Below the pieces are notes generated by a model. That model was given only the letters and a program-made list of their open reading frames with translations, made no database searches and was not told where the DNA came from. Positions 59,091 through 64,000 of a stretch of 64,000 bases of DNA are shown here, piece by piece. The stretch spans positions 248,001 to 312,000 of the forward strand of contig JAEWRN010000021.1 of assembly GCA_023460035.1 (NCBI GenBank). Direction: 5' to 3'. Positions within the stretch are counted from its first letter, which is position 1. Every line of letters begins with the position of its first letter. The position numbers and the translations under genes were made by a program. This DNA comes from Bacillota bacterium. GTDB taxonomy: Bacteria > Bacillota > Clostridia > Oscillospirales > Ruminococcaceae.

Positions 59091-59918
59091 ATGAAAAAGT
59101 TTAAAACACTTGCGGCCGGGGCCCTTGCCCTTGCCATGGTATTCAGCCTTGCAGCCTGCGGCAGCACGGGAAGCTCGTCGGCAGCGCAGAGCACACCCGC
59201 GAGCAGCACTGCGGCAAGCAGCACCGCTGCTTCGCAGGGTGACAAAAAAACCTATATCATTGCGACCGACACCACGTTTGCACCGTTTGAGTTTGAGGAC
59301 GAGAGCGGCAACAAGGTCGGCATTGACATGGACTTGATCAAGGCCATTGCGGCCGACCAGGGCTTTGAGGTGGAAATTCAGGCGCTGGGCTTTAACGCCG
59401 CGCTGCAGGCGCTGCAAAGCGACCAGTGCGACGGCGTGATTGCCGGCATGAGCATCACCGATGCGCGCAAAGAGACCTTTGATTTTTCAGAGCCGTACTT
59501 TGATTCGGGCGTTGTGATGGGCATTGCCGCAAGCAACGATACCGTGAAAAGCTATGACGACTTGAAGGGCCAGACCGTTGCCGTGAAAACCGGTACCGAG
59601 GGTGCCGACTTTGCCGAGTCGATTAAAGACCAGTACGGCTTTACGCTGACCTATTTTGACGAGTCGGCCAACATGTATGAGGACGTAAAAGCCGGCAACT
59701 CGGTTGCCTGCTTTGAGGATTACCCTGTGCTGGGCTACGGCGTGACCCAGAACAACGGCCTGAAAATCGTGACCGAAAAAGAGCAGGGCTCGTCTTACGG
59801 CTTTGCGGTGAACAAGGGCAAAAATGCCGAGCTGCTGGCCATGTTCAACAAGGGCCTTGAAAACCTGAAAGCCAACGGCAAATACCAGGAGATTCTGGAT
59901 ACCTATATTGCAAAGTAA
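59091..59918 (+). CDS. Polar amino-acid ABC transporter substrate-binding lipoprotein
   Basis: A 275-residue family 3 solute-binding protein. The signal peptide ends in lipobox SLAAC (Cys23), followed by a Ser/Ala-rich tether. The binding fold shows FAPFEFEDESGNKVGIDMDL, GMSITDARKETFDFSEPYF and KTGTEGADFAE. The motifs resemble glutamine/GlnH-type proteins. GGGGGAT lies before the ATG. It is first in a binding protein-permease-ATPase operon. Confidence 0.93.
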   Translation: MKKFKTLAAGALALAMVFSLAACGSTGSSSAAQSTPASSTAASSTAASQGDKKTYIIATDTTFAPFEFEDESGNKVGIDMDLIKAIAADQGFEVEIQALGFNAALQALQSDQCDGVIAGMSITDARKETFDFSEPYFDSGVVMGIAASNDTVKSYDDLKGQTVAVKTGTEGADFAESIKDQYGFTLTYFDESANMYEDVKAGNSVACFEDYPVLGYGVTQNNGLKIVTEKEQGSSYGFAVNKGKNAELLAMFNKGLENLKANGKYQEILDTYIAK

Positions 59919-60012
59919 GACAACAGGGCGAAAAAAGTGCCTGTTTTGGAGCCGGTGCGCATTTTGGCTTGCGCCCGGTGTGCAGTATCTACTATAATAA
60001 TAGGGTAAGGCT

Positions 60013-60041
60013 ACGCACCCGTGCGCTTTGCGCGGGTGCGT
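60013..60041 (+). other. Hairpin between binding protein and permease genes
   Basis: Nine-bp perfect stem (60013-60021 with 60033-60041) followed by AACTTGTTTTG. In operons of this type such hairpins partly terminate or stabilise mRNA so that the binding protein is made in excess. Confidence 0.55.
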
Positions 60042-60100
60042 AACTTGTTTTGTAAGGCCGCCCGCGGCTGCCGCGGTGGGGTGGGGGAGGATGGTTCAAT

Positions 60101-60760
60101 TTGAAGTTTTTTGAAATTGTCGGCTCGGCGATGCCAAGCTTACTGCAGGGCCTTTTGAAAACGCTGGAGATCACGGCGCTTTCGCTGGTGTTTGCAACGA
60201 TGATTGGCCTGCTGCTGTGCATGATGCAGCTGTCCAGCAGCAAGTTTTTAGGGGTCATTGCCCGCATTTATGTCGACTGCATGCGCGGCCTGCCGGTAAT
60301 GGTGCTGTCGTTCTTTATCTATTTTGGCGTGGCGCAGGCGCTGTCGATCCGCATCAGCTCGGACGTTGCCAGTGTGGTGACGCTGGCGCTGAACGCCGGC
60401 GCATATTTGTCTGAGATTTTCCGCGGTGGTATTCAGGCGGTCAACATTGGGCAGATGGAAGCCGCGCGCAGCCTGGGGCTGCCGTATGGCCGCGCGATGC
60501 GCAAGGTTATTTTGCCGCAGGCCATCCGCATCGTCATCCCCAGCATGGTCAACCAGTTTATTATCACGCTGAAAGACACGTCCATTTTGTCGGTCATCGG
60601 CATGGTAGAGCTGACTCAAAGCGGCAAGCTGATTATTGCGCGCAACTTTAAATCGTTCGAGATCTGGCTGACGGTCGGTGTCATCTATATTGTGGTCATC
60701 ACCATTTTGTCGCGTGTTTCGCGCATGATCGAGAGGAGGATGGCAGTTGGCAAACGCTAA
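60101..60760 (+). CDS. Polar amino-acid ABC transporter permease
   Basis: A 219-residue HisM/GlnP-type permease with about five membrane helices and the EAA loop GQMEAARSLGLPYGRAMRKV that contacts the ATPase. It starts at TTG behind GGGGGAGGA. Its last 14 bases overlap the ATPase gene. It works with the adjacent binding protein and ATPase in importing a polar amino acid, probably glutamine. Confidence 0.93.
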   Translation: MKFFEIVGSAMPSLLQGLLKTLEITALSLVFATMIGLLLCMMQLSSSKFLGVIARIYVDCMRGLPVMVLSFFIYFGVAQALSIRISSDVASVVTLALNAGAYLSEIFRGGIQAVNIGQMEAARSLGLPYGRAMRKVILPQAIRIVIPSMVNQFIITLKDTSILSVIGMVELTQSGKLIIARNFKSFEIWLTVGVIYIVVITILSRVSRMIERRMAVGKR

Positions 60761-61481
60761 GGTAGTGGCGAAAAAGCTGCAAAAAAGCTTTGGCACGCTG
60801 GACGTGCTGCAAGGCATTGATTTAGAGGTGACCGAGGGGGAAGTCGTTTGCATGATCGGGCCTTCGGGCAGCGGCAAATCGACGTTTCTGCGCTGCCTGA
60901 ACCGGCTGGAAGAGCCCACCGGCGGGCAGGTGCTCGTGGACGGGTTTGACATCATGGACAAAAAGTCCGACATCAACAAAATCCGCGAAAACATCGGCAT
61001 GGTGTTTCAGCAGTTCAACCTGTTTCCCCACCTTTCGGTGACGGAAAACATCATGATGGCCCCGGTAGACCGCAAGAAGATGGACAAAGCAGCCGCCGCG
61101 CAAAAAGCACAGCAGCTGCTGAAAAAGGTGGGCCTGTCGGATAAGGCGGATGCGTACCCCGCCCAGCTTTCAGGCGGGCAGCAGCAGCGTGTGGCGATTG
61201 CCCGCGCTCTGGCCATGGAGCCCGATATTATGTTGTTTGACGAGCCGACCAGCGCGCTGGACCCCGAAATGGTGGGCGAGGTGCTGGCGGTGATGCAGCA
61301 GCTGGCGAAGGACGGCATGACGATGATTGTGGTGACCCACGAGATGGGCTTTGCCCGCGAAGTGTCGGACCGCGTGGTGTTTATGGACGGCGGCGTTGTG
61401 GTGGAAGAGGGCACGCCGGAAGAGATTTTTGGCCACCCGCACGAGCAGCGCACCATCGACTTTTTAAACAAGGTATTATAA
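60747..61481 (+). CDS. Polar amino-acid ABC transporter ATP-binding protein
   Basis: A 244-residue ATPase of the GlnQ/HisP type. Walker A GPSGSGKST, Q-loop VFQQFNLFPHL, signature LSGGQQQR, Walker B IMLFDEPTSALDPE and the switch His in VVTHEMGFA are all present. TTG start with GAGGAGGA upstream inside the permease gene, giving translational coupling. It ends 4 bases before a convergent gene, with no visible terminator between. Confidence 0.95.
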   Translation: MANAKVVAKKLQKSFGTLDVLQGIDLEVTEGEVVCMIGPSGSGKSTFLRCLNRLEEPTGGQVLVDGFDIMDKKSDINKIRENIGMVFQQFNLFPHLSVTENIMMAPVDRKKMDKAAAAQKAQQLLKKVGLSDKADAYPAQLSGGQQQRVAIARALAMEPDIMLFDEPTSALDPEMVGEVLAVMQQLAKDGMTMIVVTHEMGFAREVSDRVVFMDGGVVVEEGTPEEIFGHPHEQRTIDFLNKVL

Positions 61482-61485
61482 CGGC

Positions 61486-62034
61486 CTATACCCCCGCAAG
61501 GTAATCGTCCACCGTCAGCACGCTGCCGTGGATGGGGGTAAAGGTGGCGACGATGTTTTGCGCCATGGCTTCAAACGCGGGGCTTTGGCCCGCGACGGCA
61601 TCGGCAAGGTAAACGGTGTTGGCACCCGCGTCGATAAGCGAGAGCGCCGTTGCCAGCACACAGCATTCGGCCACTACCCCGGCCACCAGCACGCGGTCGG
61701 CCGCGGCGACAGCCGATGCGACCTCGGGGATGGACAGTGACGAATAGGTGGACTTGCTGTACAGCGGGAAGCGGGAGACGTCGCCGGTGAACGCCTCCAT
61801 CATTTCGCCAAGGCGCGCGTCGGCGTTGATGTCGGCAAAGGTGGTGTTGTACTGCTGCCAGCGGCCGGCCGGCGCGCCGGCGGCATCGTACCGGGTAAAA
61901 ATGACGTTGGGCACCTTGCCGGACGCCAGCAGCCGGCGAATGGCCGCCGTGGCACCGGGCACACCGGGGCAGGCCCAGGGCTCGCCCGGCTCGTAGACTT
62001 TTTGCATATCAATGACGAGCAGAAGGTCGTTCAT
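61486..62034 (-). CDS. Isochorismatase-family cysteine hydrolase
   Basis: A 182-residue hydrolase of the nicotinamidase/isochorismatase family. LLLVIDMQKVYEPG gives the catalytic Asp, and AGVVAECCVLATA the nucleophile Cys and cis-peptide turn. The basic residue is probably in KSTYSS. It cleaves small amides; the substrate is not known. The ATG at 62034 has AAAAGGAG 7 bases upstream. It converges closely with the ATPase gene. Confidence 0.88.
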   Translation of the reverse strand: MNDLLLVIDMQKVYEPGEPWACPGVPGATAAIRRLLASGKVPNVIFTRYDAAGAPAGRWQQYNTTFADINADARLGEMMEAFTGDVSRFPLYSKSTYSSLSIPEVASAVAAADRVLVAGVVAECCVLATALSLIDAGANTVYLADAVAGQSPAFEAMAQNIVATFTPIHGSVLTVDDYLAGV

Positions 62035-62199
62035 ACAAATCTCCTTTTGGGGCACCGCAGCATACTGCGCCGCCCGCGGCTGTTTGGGTTTGCTTTTATC
62101 CTACCGCCGCAGCGCCATTTGCGCAAGGTGTTTTTTCGCTTTTCATTTAGTTTGCCCGCGGCAGGGCAACGCAGACAGAACAGAACAGGAGTGACCAGA

Positions 62200-62754
62200 A
62201 TGACAAAGCAGGAAGCGTGGGCACTGCTCACCGAATTCAACAAAGAAGACTTTCACCAGCACCATGCCAAAACGGTGGGTGCCGTGATGCGATGGTATGC
62301 CCAGCAGCTGGGCTACGGCGACGAAGCGGATTTTTGGGAGATCGTCGGCATTCTGCACGACCTTGATTTTGAGCAGTACCCCGAAGAGCACTGCGTAAAA
62401 AGCCAGCAGATCATGCGCGAGCGCGGGGTGGACGAAGCAATAATCCACGCGACGGCCAGCCATGGCTGGGGCCTGTGCGTGGACATTAAGCCCGAGCACG
62501 AGATGGAAAAGGTGCTGTTTGCCACCGACGAGCTGACCGGGCTGATTGGCGCGGCGGCGCTGATGCGGCCGTCGAAGTCGGTGCAGGACATGGAACTGAA
62601 GTCGCTGAAAAAGAAATTCAAAGACAAAAAATTTGCAGCGGGCTGCTCGCGCGATGTCATCGTGCAGGGCGCCGAGCTGCTTGGCTGGGACCTGGACAAG
62701 CTGCTGGGCGACACGCTGGAGGCAATGCGTGCCTGTGAGGCAGAGGTGGCCTGA
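62200..62754 (+). CDS. HD domain hydrolase
   Basis: A 184-residue HD-domain protein (HDIG type). Metal-ligand motifs are HHAKTVGAVM, GILHDLDFEQYPEEH (the HD pair) and HATASHGWG. Members act on nucleotides or phosphorylated metabolites; the substrate cannot be assigned. The ATG at 62200 follows AGGAGTGA; the frame open from 62002 overlaps the divergent gene and is not used. Confidence 0.88.
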   Translation: MTKQEAWALLTEFNKEDFHQHHAKTVGAVMRWYAQQLGYGDEADFWEIVGILHDLDFEQYPEEHCVKSQQIMRERGVDEAIIHATASHGWGLCVDIKPEHEMEKVLFATDELTGLIGAAALMRPSKSVQDMELKSLKKKFKDKKFAAGCSRDVIVQGAELLGWDLDKLLGDTLEAMRACEAEVA

Positions 62755-62836
62755 GGCCGGTAAGCTGGGGCAGCTGACAAAAACGCGGTAAAAATGACCG
62801 GTTTTTTGGGCAAAACCGAAAAGTGGGGCGCACTGC

Positions 62837-62865
62837 TTGACTTGTGCGCCCCACTTTCGTATAAT
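62837..62865 (+). promoter_or_regulatory. pyrC promoter
   Basis: TTGACT (62837-62842), 17-base spacer, perfect TATAAT (62860-62865). An inverted repeat (62821-62832 with 62845-62856) overlaps the -35 and spacer; it could be the terminator of the HD gene or an operator. Confidence 0.75.
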
Positions 62866-62905
62866 GGTAAAAATGCAAAAGCGGCTTCCGAGCGCGACGG
62901 GCACA

Positions 62906-62933
62906 CAGCCCCGCGCGCGTGGCTGCTTTTTTT
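62906..62933 (+). terminator. Terminator-like hairpin in the pyrC leader
   Basis: Stem CAGCC/GGCTG (62906-62910 with 62921-62925) around a GC-rich loop, then C and seven T, about 35-60 bases into the transcript. It suggests attenuation, as in many pyrimidine operons, but no clear PyrR-binding loop is found. Confidence 0.6.
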
Positions 62934-62987
62934 AGGGCCCAGGTGCAGGCGCACCGCGCCAGTTTTTGACGAAAGGGAGGTACAGGG

Positions 62988-64000
62988 ATGCACAAACGAT
63001 TGACCGGTGGCATGGTATATGAAAAAGGTCGATTCCGCAAGAAGGACCTCGTGATTGCAAACGGCGTTGTGCACAACGCCGCAGAATTTGATTTTTCTAT
63101 TGGCGCAGGAGAAACTATTTCCTGTGCAACATCTTTTATTTTACCAGGTTTCGTTGATGTACATGTACATCTTCGTGAACCTGGTTTTTCTTTTAAAGAG
63201 ACGATTGCGACCGGCACAGCTGCTGCGGCCCGCGCGGGGGTGACACAGGTGTGCAGCATGCCAAACCTTGCCCCGCCGCCGGACGACCTGCCGCACCTTA
63301 CCGTGCAGCTGGACGCAATACGGCAAAGTGCCGCGGTGCGGGTGACCCCCTACGGGTGCATCACCCGCGGGCAAGCGGGTAGCGGGGCCCTTGCGGACAT
63401 GGAGGCGATGGCACCGTATGTGGCCGGCTATTCGGACGACGGGCGCGGGGTGCAGCCCGACGAAGTGATGGAAGCAGCGATGCGCACCGCCGCCCGGCTG
63501 CAAAAGCCCATTGTGGCCCACTGCGAGGACAACCGGCTGCTGCGCCCCGGCGGGTGCATCCACGACGGGCGGTACGCCGCGGCCCATGGGCTGGTGGGTA
63601 TTTCGTCTGAAAGCGAGTGGCGGCAGGTCGAACGAGACTTGAAACTGGCGGCTAAGACCGGTTGCCGGTACCACGTGTGCCATATTTCAACCAAAGAAAG
63701 CGTGGCGCTGATCCGCGAGGCAAAGCGCGCGGGGGTGGCGGTGAGCTGCGAGACGGCGCCCCACTACCTGCTGCTGTGCGAGGACGACTTGCAGGACGAC
63801 GGGCGCTTTAAGATGAACCCGCCGCTGCGCACGGCGGCCGACCGCGACGCGCTGCTGCAAGGGCTGTGCGACGGCACGATTGATGTGATTGCGACCGACC
63901 ACGCGCCGCACACCGCCGAAGAGAAGGCGAAGGGCCTTGCCGGCAGCCTGATGGGCATTGTGGGGCTGGAAACCGCGTTTCCACTGCTGTACACCCACCT
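62988..64000 (+). CDS. pyrC: Dihydroorotase (partial, runs off the window)
   Basis: The first 337 codons of a type I dihydroorotase, which cyclises carbamoyl-aspartate to dihydroorotate in pyrimidine synthesis. The signature DVHVHLREPGFSFKET provides the two metal His. IVAHCEDNRLL, HVCHIST and VIATDHAPHTAEEKA continue the metal site. AAAGGGAGG is 7 bases before the ATG. Codons between about 63085 and 63205 are markedly AT-rich compared with the rest of the gene, yet the protein stays intact. The remaining C-terminus lies beyond 64000. Confidence 0.95.
   Translation, partial: MHKRLTGGMVYEKGRFRKKDLVIANGVVHNAAEFDFSIGAGETISCATSFILPGFVDVHVHLREPGFSFKETIATGTAAAARAGVTQVCSMPNLAPPPDDLPHLTVQLDAIRQSAAVRVTPYGCITRGQAGSGALADMEAMAPYVAGYSDDGRGVQPDEVMEAAMRTAARLQKPIVAHCEDNRLLRPGGCIHDGRYAAAHGLVGISSESEWRQVERDLKLAAKTGCRYHVCHISTKESVALIREAKRAGVAVSCETAPHYLLLCEDDLQDDGRFKMNPPLRTAADRDALLQGLCDGTIDVIATDHAPHTAEEKAKGLAGSLMGIVGLETAFPLLYTH

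Overview
The window looks like chromosomal DNA from a strictly anaerobic Gram-positive bacterium of the class Clostridia. It resembles the higher-GC gut Oscillospiraceae (Faecalibacterium / Gemmiger / Subdoligranulum type). The reasons are GC-rich coding (roughly 60% by eye), frequent TTG and GTG starts behind strong AGGAGG-like ribosome sites, TTGACA/TATAAT promoters, compact U-tailed terminators, two oxygen-sensitive class III ribonucleotide reductase systems and Firmicutes-type riboswitches. Genus assignment is inference. I see no rRNA, tRNA, insertion sequence, prophage or CRISPR array.

Layout. 1-9285: the end of a two-gene ABC exporter, a multidomain cell-wall amidase, a Dabb protein with DNA polymerase IV, a zinc-ribbon protein, a CmpB-family membrane protein and an M20 peptidase. 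9606-12617: a 1003-residue Sel1-repeat protein. 12785-16025: the first anaerobic RNR operon, in which the glycyl-radical domain is a separate 50-codon gene between nrdD and nrdG. 16155-23007: a YgjP metallopeptidase, a polysaccharide flippase, a LUD protein, and a glycosyltransferase with rfbA-rfbD-rfbB for dTDP-sugars. 23117-26361: a low-GC flavoprotein, a small membrane protein, CoA-disulfide reductase and a DUF134 protein. 26521-30173: the second anaerobic RNR, with a redoxin domain fused to NrdD, plus its activase and a small unknown gene. 30360-33685: a manganese (yybP-ykoY) riboswitch with mntP, then a membrane alpha/beta hydrolase behind a terminator-bearing leader. 33831-40802: MarR, a BusR-like GntR/RCK_C regulator with asnS, rpsT, purA, a small membrane protein and a DUF1015 protein. 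40935-48289: a duplicated FMN-binding lipoprotein, an SGNH hydrolase, PutP, and an autoregulated TetR / condensation-like / SDR operon. 48572-56985: Rrf2, a C26 peptidase, a zinc-ribbon membrane protein, MarR-FtsH, a second MarR, adenine deaminase, and an NCS2 purine permease under a purine riboswitch. 57162-64000: three paralogous small membrane proteins, a polar amino-acid ABC transporter, an isochorismatase-like hydrolase, an HD protein and the start of dihydroorotase.

How the genes fit together. The two RNR systems supply dNTPs without oxygen; their promoters share an 11-bp palindrome-like element (candidate NrdR box), and both nrdD leaders contain a terminator-like hairpin before the start codon. 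Purine handling (permease, adenine deaminase, purA) and pyrimidine synthesis (pyrC) form a nucleotide theme. Envelope functions include the amidase, flippase, dTDP-rhamnose enzymes and SGNH hydrolase. The most interesting observations are the split glycyl-radical NrdD and the parallel leader hairpins of the two nrdD genes. Others are the terminator-bearing leader before the alpha/beta hydrolase, the guanine-class purine riboswitch with a swapped core pair, the codon-usage patch inside pyrC, the duplicated dinB promoter segment and the TetR operon.
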